A stretch of 64,000 nucleotides of DNA from positions 3,499,077-3,563,076 of the forward strand of contig CAJINV010000011.1 of assembly GCA_905178155.1 (NCBI GenBank), written 5' to 3'. This document shows positions 45,101-56,134 of this stretch, one piece after another. The translations under genes and the position numbers were made by a program. The number at the start of each line of letters is the position of its first letter. The first letter of the stretch is position 1. The DNA comes from Amoebophrya sp. A120. Taxonomy: Eukaryota; Sar; Dinophyceae; Syndiniales; Amoebophryaceae. The notes below the pieces were generated by a model, which ran no database searches, had not been told where the DNA came from, and worked only from the letters and a program-made list of their open reading frames with translations.

Positions 45101-45682
45101 ATGAGTCTAGTGAATGCAACAAGTGCAGCAGCTTTGTCCGGCGGAAACGGAACGAATGCGACCAGCGCCGAATCTTCATCTTCGGCAGGATCTGGTGCAC
45201 GACGACCAGCGCCGACGCCGACGCGAAACCACGCCAACGCCTTCGTCCGTCAAATCTTGCAGGGCGAGCGAGGAGTGGATTTGTTCGGGACTGACGGCTT
45301 TCTGAACCAGCACGCGCTGCTCGACAGCACGTTTGTCGGGCGCTGCAGCGCGGAACCCAATCTCGTCGCACCATTTGGACGACCACGACCAAATCCGCCC
45401 ACCCCGGGCGGCCGCGCTGTGTCGGATCTGCGCGGCGCGCAATTGTCGCGTGAGGATGACAAAGACACACTCAAGTACGAGTTTCCAACCGAAATTTGCG
45501 CCAAAAACTACAAGCAAGGATGCGGCGCAGGCGCCGGCCCGCGGGACCGCAGGGTGCGGATTCTGGCCGTTGACTCCGACGATCGCCGCATGGTGCTCAA
45601 GGCGGGGCTGAAAACCGAGGATGTCGGGGAACGGGCGCTTTTCTATCCGGCGATGAAAAAATGGATGGAAGGGCCGGAGTGA
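42140..45682 (+). CDS. Secreted von Willebrand factor A-domain protein with SRSPPR repeats
   Basis: Intronless, 1,180 residues from the ATG at 42140. The N-terminus SMKFSSGLLAFSALFPDLAV followed by AASN is a convincing signal peptide. A vWA domain spans about residues 100-420: the MIDAS motif appears as LFLDDSGSM (DxSxS), and LVIITDGDDNESDG supplies the later acidic residues. vWA domains usually bind metal-dependently to protein ligands at surfaces or in secreted complexes. The middle carries six tandem SRSPPRMEMACVAPRSP-like units (43541-43850) and a further Ser/Pro/Arg-rich stretch with a perfect DNA palindrome. A second globular region with EVWVIFPAG-like and GRFSLYVGLNDDPVG segments (residues about 915-980) and a conserved-looking C-terminus follow. 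The SRSPPR units look like splicing-factor RS repeats, but with a signal peptide they are more likely an exported low-complexity linker. Confidence 0.85.
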   Translation: MISTKNSMKFSSGLLAFSALFPDLAVAASNIPGRHAHVLAECEGGLCTTAPNQTPTIRVSRTEERALESFATTGLLQQDGSEPAACRATRKNSTCLASSESDQHPAPEKWLHLFLDDSGSMAWRRVVSQIPGGTGIGTSFSRLTIGKAAYKKLYEMQLKKMLEQTSATRTNADGGTTTVAGGNSTSSASSDVGAASIALGREEGEAAVVHRPRSRVTGGHDDSTQVLDIAVHLIGSRDYSHSCDNLARELRSGRFMSSKNAFENSELERAWKGNGGTTYLWQYIFHQMLANYGGNNDTGNYPASPDEGQEKQPIDLVIITDGDDNESDGAWRGSTGFQPLLKELQTHPRLKFRKFRFSILFIDEDHEDTSAAYRDLATSTGGYFLHIASAEQARQELGEELLFAAASTREQMRMQEDAGFAAHVAPERFANLQRSDYGILASEDGGARSPVAHHIVEAYQCCSERARSRSPPRMEMACVEAPRSPSRSPPRMEIPCDAPRSPSRSPPRMEIPCDAPRSPSRSPPRMEMACVAPRSPSRSPPRMLACVEAPRSPSRSPPRMEMACDAPCSPSPPPCSVRISPTSAECGLTTAERSLLLEFELQRPPIVSYSASVQELPEAAPPEMMMVMPESLPVAAAPSTSCMMGRLEELAVARPDDEHEDEQTCGLYREDQDCDPPSPPVMRRSLSPQRFHDPRRTSPPRIMEATCISPPFRQQHVAAQAQQLQQSSTFSANSCTAAACPRSPSPPPADAPPARPIYIWGGWSAEGGHAPPQRSRSPILERRAVLPPASSLRPNVLTFYLGRRCGKGDVLLQDIAAAAAGISLVGYEVAKRDSSPYRSYYSDADATRLEQQMQHVFCEQDLAAMIKRQKEQQQEQMNPRPGSSTTSTSSSAGLLAGAGAGATLSELLDAENYEQVWVIFPAGPNAESAGVSGWMSWGRDLLQSRGGLTDDGLTTLAREIKSRWLQGRFSLYVGLNDDPVGVGALQQMSLVNATSAAALSGGNGTNATSAESSSSAGSGARRPAPTPTRNHANAFVRQILQGERGVDLFGTDGFLNQHALLDSTFVGRCSAEPNLVAPFGRPRPNPPTPGGRAVSDLRGAQLSREDDKDTLKYEFPTEICAKNYKQGCGAGAGPRDRRVRILAVDSDDRRMVLKAGLKTEDVGERALFYPAMKKWMEGPE
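43541..43850 (+). repeat. Coding minisatellite, 51-bp unit, six copies
   Basis: AGTCGGAGCCCGCCGCGCAT (fifth copy CGTAT) starts at 43541, 43595, 43646, 43697, 43748 and 43799, i.e. spacings of 54, 51, 51, 51 and 51 bp. All spacings are multiples of three, so each unit adds 17 or 18 residues (SRSPPRMEMACVEAPRSP type). Sequence between copies is nearly identical, suggesting recent expansion. Confidence 0.93.
44213..44248. repeat. Perfect 36-bp palindrome inside a coding region
   Basis: CATGATCCTCGGCGGACT is followed immediately by its exact reverse complement, with no spacer. It encodes HDPRRTSPPRIM within the vWA protein, and could form a cruciform or RNA hairpin with an 18-bp stem. Confidence 0.95.
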
Positions 45683-46868
45683 TTCTATTTCATTCTTAAA
45701 ATTACTATAGGGGACGAGGGTATAGTATTTTAGTATTTCATTCCTTCCTAAACCTAAAAATCATGCTAGTAATGCTGACTTTCAGAAGTGGAAGAAGGCC
45801 AAGCTTTGTACATGATATAATTTTTTGTGCTGCATCTTGGTGCATAATTTTCGCCTGGACAACAAGGTCAAGGACAAGGCTCCGAGTGGTACAACGGTTG
45901 ATATTTTTCATTATGACTTTTCGACTTCATCTTGAACTTTCAGGTTGAAGGAGTGCAAAATCCGAAACATTTTGTTTTTCCGAGATGGTTGTCCTCGTCG
46001 CAGTCGGAGGTTTTTCGCGCATCAGACGCTGAGCCACCTCCTCGTGCGGTTTTTGATAGGAGCCAGAAAATAATAATAAACTTTATCTGGTCGTCGATGA
46101 GATGACACGCTGGTCATCAGAATCTCGCACGACCAAAACAACACTCTATCTAACTCGAGGAAGTACCACGCACATCTTTTGACGCAGTTTTGGATCAATT
46201 ATATTCGGAAGCACTTCCTCACTAGCGGGAAGTGCAATTTTGGAATATTACGAACAGCAACGGAAAACACACCCTTATTCACCATCGTCAATGTTGGGGA
46301 TGGAATGATGTCTATGCGCTGCCTGTGCAGAGCCCGGATTCAACAGAGGGAGCAGCATGAAGCATGCGGCTTCTTGAAGATGGACACTCTGTTCCTCGTC
46401 CCACTGCATATCGAAGTAACAAAGCAATTTTGATAAGTACTTTTTGTTTTCACGTTTTTCACTACGTGGGCAGGGCCCTCTTGCAAATACCATACACATT
46501 TTACTCCACTGGAGGACAGAGAAAGGCGTCGAGGCGACCCGGACTCAAAGTTGCCGTCTTTATTCCTGAAGAACTAGATGAGCGCCAAAACCAAATGGAC
46601 AGAATAGAGTATTAAATAACTGCGATAAGGAGCGTCAATGCAGCCGCTCGAGAGGACAAGAACTCCTGAGCGCCTGTTGCTGCTTTTGTCCAAGGAAATG
46701 TAGAAGAGCGGAGAGCTGGTGCGAGTCGTATACCCACCTTCAAGGTCGTTTTCTTTTTCGTGTAGATATTCATCTACTAGAAAAACCACTAAGATCATGC
46801 GATCCATTTTTACGGTTCATCGTCGTGCACTAGTAAAACTGTAAATTCGACGAAACCAAGAAAGACTT
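45683..46868. other. Intergenic region, no gene seen
   Basis: About 1.2 kb between the vWA gene and the large PH-like gene. No gene, element or RNA recognised. Confidence 0.5.
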
Positions 46869-49800
46869 ATGGACGACGTCGACGAGCTTGATATGATAAG
46901 GGCTGACTTTAGTGCGCCATCTCCTTTGCAGTCCACAGGCATGCTTGCACCCTCGCAAACTACACGAGACTTCTGCGGTCCGTCTAGTCGTGAGGAAGCT
47001 CCTGCCCTCTCATCGTGGTCTCAAGAAACCTCCAAGGCCGCAGAAGTGGCTGGCGCCGGTGCCGAATCTTGCGAACTACAGAGTAAAAATCGGGCGGAGC
47101 ATGATCATTTTCAGCATGATCCGGATGTTGAAATACTTTTCGAGGAAAATGGGTTTCAAGCGTTATCTGTTACTTCAACGAAGAAGTCCACAACTGGAAA
47201 GACCGCTACTTCCACTATCCCCGGTCCTCGTCCTCTGCACACGAAACAGATCAAGCTGGCACCACTGACGAAAAAAGTTGTGCAGACGCCGACCACCACC
47301 GCATCAAGCTCCGCTGGCAGTGAGCAAGAACCTCCAAAGTGGTCCAGCAACGATAACGAACTCGACGGCCCGTGCGGTGGAGTGAAGACCCGAGCTAGCA
47401 CTTTTTCGTCGAAGAAGAACTCCAGTACCAGCGAACCACGCGCCGCCGAGCACGAGCTGCATAACAGTAGTACTACACCAGAGGATCAAGAACGACCCGA
47501 AAAGACAGATGATAATTTTGCCCGTACTACTACGGTTCTTGCGAACCCCAATAAAGCCCCGTCCACAACGAGTACCTTTCGAGCGGACGTGAGCAGCATA
47601 CTTTTCGGGGGGTCGGCAGCTACTTCGTTCGGAGCTTATTCCGCCACTGCGACCGGACACCCGGGCCACGACCGTAGCAGGTCCGCTACTTCTGGAATAA
47701 GCGGAAGGAACATCACCAGGCATGATAGTACGCATAGAGACGAAATCTCCGACGAGTCCGATGTGAATGAGGAGTCGTTTGAGAATTCTTCTGCTGCAAA
47801 TAAGGCGCGGCACGCTCGTGTGCTTACTCCCGCGGATTCAGCAGGGGCTGGCGAAAACCGAAAAGCTTCGTCGCTTTTACCGCCACCCGTGCCTGTCGGG
47901 GTTGTTGCAAGTTCATCTGGTAGCGGAGCAGCATCCGCGTTCTTCCGAATAGAAGAGGAGGACCCCGCTCGGAATGGTCGTGGTGGAAGTGATGATGGTG
48001 CAGCCCACTACAGCACTTCTCAAGAGCAGCAACAAGGCTCACCTTACATGAAACCGTCAGGAGGAGCTGCAGGCATTGGTTCGAGGACACGCATAGCCGC
48101 AACCAGACCCGCGGAAGTTCTGTTGCAATCCGGAGCAGGACATCAACACTCGGAAACGAAAGCTGTTCTGCCTCCTTCCGAGGGCCCAGAAGACGAAGAG
48201 GAAGGGGGGCAGGAAATGGTCTCGCAGCTCCCATCCTGGCATTTCGCGCACGGTGCCATGACCCGAACAACTGCAGCAAGCCGGAAGAACAGCGTCGAAC
48301 AAAGTAGTTCATCTACTGTGTCTGGTCTAGCGCGGCGTAGGCAGGTTACCACAAGCACTTCTTCTACGCTAGGAGTACTGTGTAACGAGAGAGGGGCACA
48401 GCAGCAACACCACCCAACTACGTCCTCCGACACGTCGTCCTCGCCGGGCTTGCATGTAGCCCCGAGAAGCCACTTGCGCCAGGAGTCAAGTGTGAAGGAG
48501 AAGTCCAGCACGGTTTATGCTTCATCTTCCAACGAGCACGCGGAACGAATAAATACTGTGCCGGGGGCAGACCGCCGACAAGAAAGAACCACAGAAAAAG
48601 AAGAACATGGCAATAATGTCGTGGGCGATCGGGGCAAAGCTGATGAAAAAAAGTTGCAGTTGGACGATCCGCCACCCAAGACCGCAAATGAGACGAGAGC
48701 TGGCGTGCCAGTCAGTCTGCTGAACGACCTTTACGACAACGATTTAGTACCATGGACGACGGCAACCCAAGCTCAAGAGCTGGGTACAGCTGCAACTACC
48801 GGCGATGTGTCGCCGATGCTGGACTTTCAGTGCGGCGAACAGCAAGCTTCATCCACCAACACCCCAGTCCTTTTGAAAAAGCAAGGCGACCACGACCATA
48901 AAGAGCAGCTTGTGCTTCTATCCGAGCATCCATCTTTTTCAACAGGTCAACAGATCATGCCGAAAAGGATGGTATTAGCCCCACCCCAGCAAGTAGAACA
49001 AGCGACGACGCAAGAAGACGACAGAGACGAAGTAGGAGGTGGAGAAGCAACAGTGCCACACTATGTGCAGCCGGTTGACCAGCAACCCCAACCACATTTT
49101 CTCGATCGAGGAGAAGAATCGAACGCAGCTGCGACTGTGAACGCCCACACCAAATACACCGAGTCGAAAACCAAAACAAGTCCTGGAACTGTGCTCTCGA
49201 CAAACGCAAGTGCAAATACAGCCACTTCGCGCTTCGGTACGACTTCTACGGGCACGACTGCTGCCTCTGGCACGATGCAAAATAAGCCCCTTAGAACGCT
49301 TGCTTTCGACGTCCTCGAGGACAACTCGACAACTGGAGAGGAAAACACGAACACGCTGGAGCACGCGGACGGTGCGCAGCACAACTCTTCGGTGCTGGTG
49401 AACATGAACTGCTATGATCGGCGAGAAGTAGATCGGAAGAGTTCCGACCCCGCTGCGCACGGAAGGTCTACTTCCTCGTCCGCAAACAGCACGCCGATGC
49501 TACCGCCCCCGACGCTCCTTGCCAATAACGATGTTGATGAATCGCCGCGGAGCTATTTGCCAGAAGTAGAAGAGAATCATCTTGTACATCAACCGGGCGC
49601 TCGCAGTTTGAGTTCTTGTGTGGACATAATGAAGAACTGGGACGAGGAGAAATACGTTCGCACGAAACAAGACTACCACGTGGAGCAGCAGAGCAAAGCG
49701 CATCTTCTAGCGGGCCACGAGGGCCGCAGCTCGAATGATCAGGAAAGCGACGGGTTGCAGGAGCTGCACCCATTTGACCAGAGTAGTCCTGGTGGCGGCG

Positions 49801-52235
49801 GTGGATTCGTGGGGTCGGAGCTCGCGGTGGACAATTTGCCGGAAGTAGAAGCTGCGTCAACCTCATCTAAAGTAGAACCACGTGCCGACATCGAAGAAAT
49901 AATCGTGTTGGCAAGGAAAATTTACTCATCTCTAGCGGAGGAGAAGGAGAGCGAAGACTTTGGTGGCGCAGTTGTCAAAAAACCGTCTTCAAGCAACGGC
50001 AGGTGGTTTTCCGAACAGGAAGACAAAATGGATCTACCACGGATGAAGAACATTTCACGCGACGCCGACGTGCAAGACCTTCTCCCAACTCCGCAGGCGG
50101 TGCAAAGTCACGCGCTGCTGCGGTTAGTCGAACGAAAAGCTCTAGCGGTGCAAAAAGCCGGTTTAGACAGGTGGCGGCTGCGGGATACGGCGAAGCAGGT
50201 GCTAGATGCACAGCGCGACCGCTTGGAGAAATTTTTCATTGCGCAACAAGGAAAGAACAACAATTCCTTCATACGCCTTGACCGAGCGAAATTTGCCGTG
50301 AAAGTTGTATCGCCAACAACATCATCGTGTGAAAATGAGAATGAAATCGTAAAAACCTGTCTCATTTCCGGCCTTTTCCTGCGTCACACTTTCTTCTGCT
50401 GGCGGTCCCTAGCGGCCGAGCACCGCAGAATGCGACGGCAATTCGCCATCGTCGGCGTGGTCACGGCGCTCGACAAGCTAGTTCGAAAAGCGGTATGGCG
50501 GACTGGGTGGAAGGAGCTTGCACGCCCAGTGAACGACCAAACGTCTTCTTGTCCGTCTAGAAGTTTTGTTCCGGCGTTTTCTCCCGCCACGACAGCCGCC
50601 TCGCCCTCAGACGCTGAGTTGCAGTCCTACCAACACCAGCAGCAAAGTTTTTCATCCGCGCGAATGAGCAATTCGAGCCGACCGTCCTCCATGCCATCCG
50701 CCGCGGGTCCCGTCCGTGGCCAGCACGGGTTGGTCGACTTACGCCTACACGATCAGAACTTTCGCGGCAACGATCCGCTGCTATCTTCCCAGCGTGGTCA
50801 TCTTCGTGGGAACACCAGCGGCCGTGCATCGTCAAGTGGCGCACCCTCGCCAAACCGCAGCGGTGGAAGACCCCCACCCCTAGTGTATAATTCCTCGTCT
50901 AGTAGTAGTCTCACGCCCAACCGCAGTGGCCGCTCCCGGCTTCCGTCCCTTTCTGCGCGGAGTAACGCGCGGGACATATGAATTGCAACTGTATCGTATT
51001 CCTCGTGCTAATCGTACTCAGGCATGACAGATCGATCTCTTACCTAATCCAGCATGAGAAACTGCGTTTTGGTTCTTGGAAATTTGTGATGCAAATCGTA
51101 CTAGTACGATGCTTTTGCAATGCATAGGGCAGTTCCGTGGACAATTTTTCGGAGTCGAATTTCAGTCGGGCGGAATCTGGCTGGACCGGCGTCTCCGCGC
51201 AGGAGTGGGAGGACCGGTATACCCAGTTGCAAACGGAACTGGAGCTGTCGAAGGCGGAGCTTTTGCTGCAGCAGAAGATCTTCGACGAAGAGAAAAAAGA
51301 AATTTTGAAGAAATCAAAAAACGGCGGTGGATCATTATACGGGCCACCTGGTGCTGGAGCAGCGGCCGGCGGCCTCTCGTCTTCCACGACTTTTGGCCTC
51401 TCCTCCTTCGGCCAGCGCGAAGCGGAGAGGATCAGAAAAGAAACCGTCGTTTTGCAGAAGTTCCAATGGGGCCGGGGGGTTTTGTCCCGGAAACTCAATT
51501 CGGCGAAGTGCATGAGCAGGATCTTTCTCTTGCTGGAGCCGACGGTGAAAAAATCTTCGAAAGGCGGCTCATCGTCAAAGCAGCAGGATTTGGCGTTTTC
51601 TTGGTCCGAAAGAACACGGTTTATGACGAAAACGACGAAAAAAGTGTCACTGGACAAGAGCTCGGCGCGAGGTATGAGGCTGGAAATTTAATACGTTCTG
51701 CGTTTCCTTGGGTTTTGGTTTTGCTGTCGTGAATTCAAAGTATTTGCGTTGTATTAAATCGAAAAGCTAGGCGCGCTACGCAACAAGCACCAATTGCGAA
51801 CGCTATCCCGCCAATCTTCATCACCAAGGTCTCTCCCACACTTACCGATCTAGTTGGAAGTTTCTCCCGGATTCCAACCCGGCGCTGGCGTTTGTGCTCG
51901 TCGGCAAGGACCGCGATCTGGAACTGATCGCCCCGACTTTTTCCCAGTTCCTCAACTGGTTTCTCGGCCTCCAGTACCTCATCTTTATCCGGACGAAGGA
52001 CGGGCTGAGCACTCTGACCTGGAACTTCCAGGACAGCGAGGACATCTCCAACCAACTGATCTGGAACGCAACCCGGCGCGCGCCGCTTTTGTTGACCCGG
52101 AGACAGCTAGTGTTCCGCTACGTCCGACGAAAGCTGCTGTTGCAAGCGCGGGGGGACCGGGAACGGCTGCGCTATTGGCTGTTAGTGGCCGTGCAGGAAG
52201 CCGCGGCGACGCTGCTGGGGGTCTATTTGAAATGA
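46869..52235 (+). CDS. Giant low-complexity protein with WR-helix motifs and C-terminal PH-like region
   Basis: Exons are 46869-50976, 51132-51671 and 51829-52235 (1,684 residues). The first gap is an introner; the second is a GT-AG intron (GTATGAG...CACCAAG). The first ~1,050 residues are low-complexity Ser/Thr/Glu/Gln-rich and probably disordered. Around 50100-50540 there are helical segments with spaced Trp-Arg motifs (GLDRWRLRDTAKQ, FFCWRSLAAEHRRMRRQ, AVWRTGWKEL) reminiscent of Sfi1/centrin-binding repeats; that match is weak. After the introner a coiled-coil (about 51200-51310, LQTELELSKAELLLQQK) leads to a region whose pattern (KKSSKGGSS, LAFSWSERTRF, GKDRDLELIAP, FLNWFLGLQYL) resembles a pleckstrin-homology fold spanning the second intron. 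Localisation to a membrane or cytoskeletal structure is plausible but not shown. Confidence 0.75.
50972..51131. mobile_element. Introner, family 3, in the giant gene
   Basis: The element is 50977-51126 (150 bp) with TSD GGACA / GGGCA (4 of 5). The ends TATGAATTGCAACTGTATCG and TACGATGCTTTTGCAATGCATA are inverted with mismatches. Removal reads GAC A|GT TCC GTG in frame. Confidence 0.9.
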
Positions 52236-53262
52236 GGAAACGCTCACAGCCTCAAAGTTGTCACCCTTGCTAGCGTCGAAATGTTGGAATTTGCTTCCCC
52301 ATACATACGACCGGGACCGTCGTCAACCACACCACAAGTACAGCTCCAAGAGGAAAGAAGACACATGTCGCACATTTGTGTCTGAATGAACGCGCAAAAA
52401 TGCATGTTCCTGCCGCAGCGATGTTAAGTAACGTCTCTGCGTGCCCTCGGAGTATCAGAAGTCACGTTACTCTTCTATGATCGTGGAAGGGGTATTTCTA
52501 TTTCGTTGATCGTTGCGGGTGGTTCTGTGAATGTGATCTTGATCACATTCTCATGAAAAATACTGTTTAAGCTTCGTGTTACTGATGAGTACTGTCGTGT
52601 TACTGATGAATATGTCTTACACCTTGCTGCACTTTGCCTCGCCATTGTCTTTCTTTTGTGATGCTTATCCTTGTCGTGACTGACAATTCCTTCCTGTTTT
52701 TGTTTCATTCGTATTCGTACTTCTTTATCGTATTCGTCGTCCATTTCAAGTTTCAAATCTCATGCTCGTCCACATTCAGATCGTGTTTCGTACAAATATT
52801 TGGTCGCAATTGTCGTTTCTTGCAGGTCGTCTACTCTGTGTTTCCGTTTCGCTAGATTCGTAAATTCCGAAAAAGCAATTTTATCACGCATCACACCATC
52901 GATAAAGAAAAAGAGTGCCAGGTGCTATATTTACAGGTAAAGGCTACAAAGAAAATGAGTCGTAAGGTAAACTAAATGTTTGAAGCGTCCATATGAGTGC
53001 TTTTAGTTCTACCAATGAAGCCGTCCTTGTCCCTTCTTCCCTATAACGCTCTTCATTTGTTCAATGCGAAGCGTATTGTAGGTATTAAGGCAGGATGAAA
53101 AAGCCTGACTACTTTGTCATAATTAATCATAAGTAGCTTGGCACATCACGCGCTCTACTTCCTTGACTTTTACATTTCTTTTTGATGTAGCCAAGTAGAC
53201 AGATCTCCACCGGGACCTGTTCAGGAACCTCTCTCCGACGACTTCTTCCCACAAGAAATAAA
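52236..53262. other. Intergenic region, no gene seen
   Basis: About 1 kb, A+T-rich. A short direct repeat, TGTTACTGATGA, occurs twice near 52578-52610. No gene recognised. Confidence 0.5.
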
Positions 53263-55213
53263 ATGGCCCACATCGATTGGTTGAAGCTCCTATTTTTCAC
53301 GTCTGGTTGTTTTGTCGGAGTGCAGACTTTTCTCAGCGTTTTTGACTTAATCGACACGGTCGGACCGGCGTACCGCGAAACCGACGACCTCTTTCACAGC
53401 CTCGGGGATGCCAAAGTGCAAGCGGATGCGATCACTGCCACCGCGAACTGGCGCAGACTGCGCCGCGGGGTCGGTGGGGGTGCCGGGGAGACACCCACGG
53501 CCGATATTCTTGCCGTGGTGGAAAAAAAGCGACGCGAAGTCGCCCTGGAGGAACTACTAAAGGCAAAAGGGGACGAGACTGATGTTCCAAAAGCAGAGGA
53601 CATCCAACTAGACCCGCTACCGAATGAAAAGGCGAGGGACATTTTCAAGCTAGGCAAACTCGGGAAAGTGAACTGGCGAATACGGCTGTTTTCCACTACA
53701 GCGCAAATCTTGACCATGACGGGGACGCTCATCGGCCTGTTCATGGCCATACTCACAGCAGGAACAAATATCGCGCAGCTGGTCAGTCTGTATGTGGTGT
53801 TCATCGGGTCATTTTTAACCATGGCCATAGGCGAAGTGTTCGACAACTACATGATTTACGAGGGAATGGTACTACCGAAGGTGGCCGGGCTCACGGATTT
53901 CACGGTATTTATTGAAGTGTCAGCTGCGCCAGTTACACTTTAGTTTCAGTGGTTAGAGCTTCTATGTGCCAATCTGATATATCTTTTTTCAGATATGCGA
54001 CTGGACGAGAAAATCGAAATCGAAATTGCAAAACCACACAGAATCTCATGGCGGGATTTGGTGCGATGTTGTTTTCCTTTCTCGCACTGTATAAGCATGA
54101 GCTGGGAATCACGACGACGGAGTTGGGTCCGCCTAAATCCAGACGCATATGAACTGCAAAAGTATCGTACTAGTATAAATTGCATTACAAATTAACCCAG
54201 CATTGCAAAATTTGTAATGCTGATTTACCTTGAGAACGAGACTTGTAATGCATAAAATACAATTACTACGAGTACGATACTTTTGCTATGCATAACGCAC
54301 CACGCTAGCCAATGTGGAGTACGAGCTCGGAAAGGTGGACATTTCCACGACAGGCGACAACGTAGACGAGCAGAAAGGCTTGTTGAGCGACAAAGTAGGG
54401 CGGCCCTCCTCCACGAACCGGGGGCCGAGCCTGGTGCGGAATCGGTTGCCGAGTGGTCAGATGACGGGAGTAGACTTAGCCACGAGCAGGATCTCGCAAA
54501 CCGCGAAGTTATCAAATGTAAAAATGTCTGGGTCTGGAAGAATGCAACCTGTCATGCTACATCTGAAGCATGCAAAAATCTGTGTTGCATGCTTACCAAA
54601 AGTCGTCCAGTTTTGACCAAGTCAGGAGGGAGTTTCTCATGCAGGATTGGCATGAGAGAGATCGCGCAGTAGAATCTGTCATGCTAGGTCCTGCATTCCA
54701 GATCTCATGGATCATGGAAAAGCTGCATGACAAATCGCGCATTCTTCCAGACCCAGACATTTTTACATTTGATAGAAGTTCACTACTGGCAATATTACTA
54801 GAGAGTCGGATACCTCGGATAGCGAAGAGATGGACTCTGCTGGGTCCGATCCCAGTGGGGCGGAAAACAAGGAGAAGAGAAAGGAAAAGAAGAAGGACAA
54901 AGAGCACAAGAAAAAGGACAAGCCGGCGGGGGACCAAAACAAGGAGCACAAAGGGGATCACAAAGACAAGGAGCACAAAGACAAGGACAAACACGGCGGA
55001 GGTGGACATCACGAGCATAAGGAACAGCACGACCGCAAAAGTGCTCGGGGCGCAAATAAGGTGCTCTCGACGACGCCGGTGGTAGACTCCCCAAACGTCA
55101 TGAGCTTCCAGAACGCGCGGGGACCGTCGACAGGCACCGCGCAGTCAACCGACGCTCTTATCATGCAAGGGAACCTGAATGTGGGTGCAGGGGCAGCGGA
55201 GTTTGAGTTATAG
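53263..55213 (+). CDS. Multi-pass membrane protein with Lys/His-rich cytoplasmic tail
   Basis: Exons are 53263-53918, 53993-54147, 54300-54509 and 54780-55213 (484 residues). Gap 1 is a 74-nt GT-AG intron (GTGTCA...TTTTCAG; the donor was chosen because it alone gives the right phase); gaps 2 and 3 are introners. Hydrophobic segments: residues about 6-28 (LLFFTSGCFVGVQTFLSVF), 143-168 (TMTGTLIGLFMAILTAGTN), 171-195 (LVSLYVVFIGSFLTMAIGE) and about 238-255 (MAGFGAMLFSFLALY). The C-terminal tail from about 54880 is a charged repeat of KDK/EHK/HK units (KEHKDKDKHGGGGHHEHKE), likely disordered and possibly metal- or nucleic-acid-binding by composition only. The family is not recognised. Confidence 0.8.
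54143..54299. mobile_element. Introner, family 3, at 54.1 kb
   Basis: The element is 54148-54294 (147 bp) with TSD ACGCA on both sides. The ends TATGAACTGCAAAAGTATCG and CGATACTTTTGCTATGCATA are inverted. Removal reads CGC A|CC ACG CTA in frame. GCATTACAA and TTGTAATGC forms of the shared motif are present. Confidence 0.93.
54505..54779. mobile_element. Introner, family 1, at 54.5 kb
   Basis: The element is 54510-54774 (265 bp) with TSD GAAGT on both sides. The ends TATCAAATGTAAAAATGTCT and AGACATTTTTACATTTGATA are perfect inverted copies. Removal reads AAG T|TC ACT ACT in frame. It is one of the least diverged copies. Confidence 0.95.
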
Positions 55214-56134
55214 AGCTATTTCTTAGGATAAGTAGCATATCCATATCGTAGGAACCGTACGCTCCTTCGTCTTGTGCTCTTTTTTAGCTGTGCTCTTCTT
55301 CTGCTGTCCTTTACCTGTTTGAGAGTTTACTCTCTGTGCTCTGTCATACTTAGTCGAAATGACATAGATGTGCGTAGATCCATCCCCCGCCCTTAACTCC
55401 CATTACGTCGTGATGGTGCTCATCACAAAACACCTCAAGCACCTTTCTGAGTTGCTTTTCACCCATGCAAGCTCTTGTCGAGCTACAAACATAATATTTC
55501 ATCTTACGATAAGTTTTCGTTCTCCCAATCCTGAGTACATATTTTTTACGGTTCGTAGTTGAACGAACTTCAATCCTGCCAATGCATTTGTCGGCTTTCA
55601 GTTTCAATGCTGCCCTGTATGATGACGAAACAAAAGGTTTTTTAGGTTTCTGAAAAGGGAATCAGCGAAGCTCGACTGCGTAACTAATGCAAGTACGACC
55701 ACACATAAGTGTCATCTGTGTGCCGATTTTTCTTGGCTTCTTTCTATAGTGGGTCAGTGTTCTGGTTCCCGGGTCTTGATGCTAGTTCTCATCGTCCGCA
55801 AGGTTGCGGTACTCGAAGTGGAAGTACAAACCGGCCGGTTGTGAAGGAGAAATTGAAATCATTTTCCTTCGCAGTTTTCATTTTGCACGAGGGCAGAGAT
55901 TTTGATGATGTAGATGTTGCTCTTACCTTTGCGCTTTCCCTGAACAAGAAGATGAGATACAGAGAGACAAAAAAGAATGCAATGTCGCAAAAGGTTTACT
56001 TTCCTTGGGCAACATTGATATGAAGATCCTGCAGCATTGTTTCTATCGTTGCATTCCTTTTGTAGGCCGCTGTTGCAAGTAGAACACTCAGTCACTATCC
56101 CTGCGAACAGAAGCAAGCGAATTGAAATTTTACA
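55214..56134. other. Intergenic region, no gene seen
   Basis: About 920 bp; nothing recognised. Confidence 0.5.
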
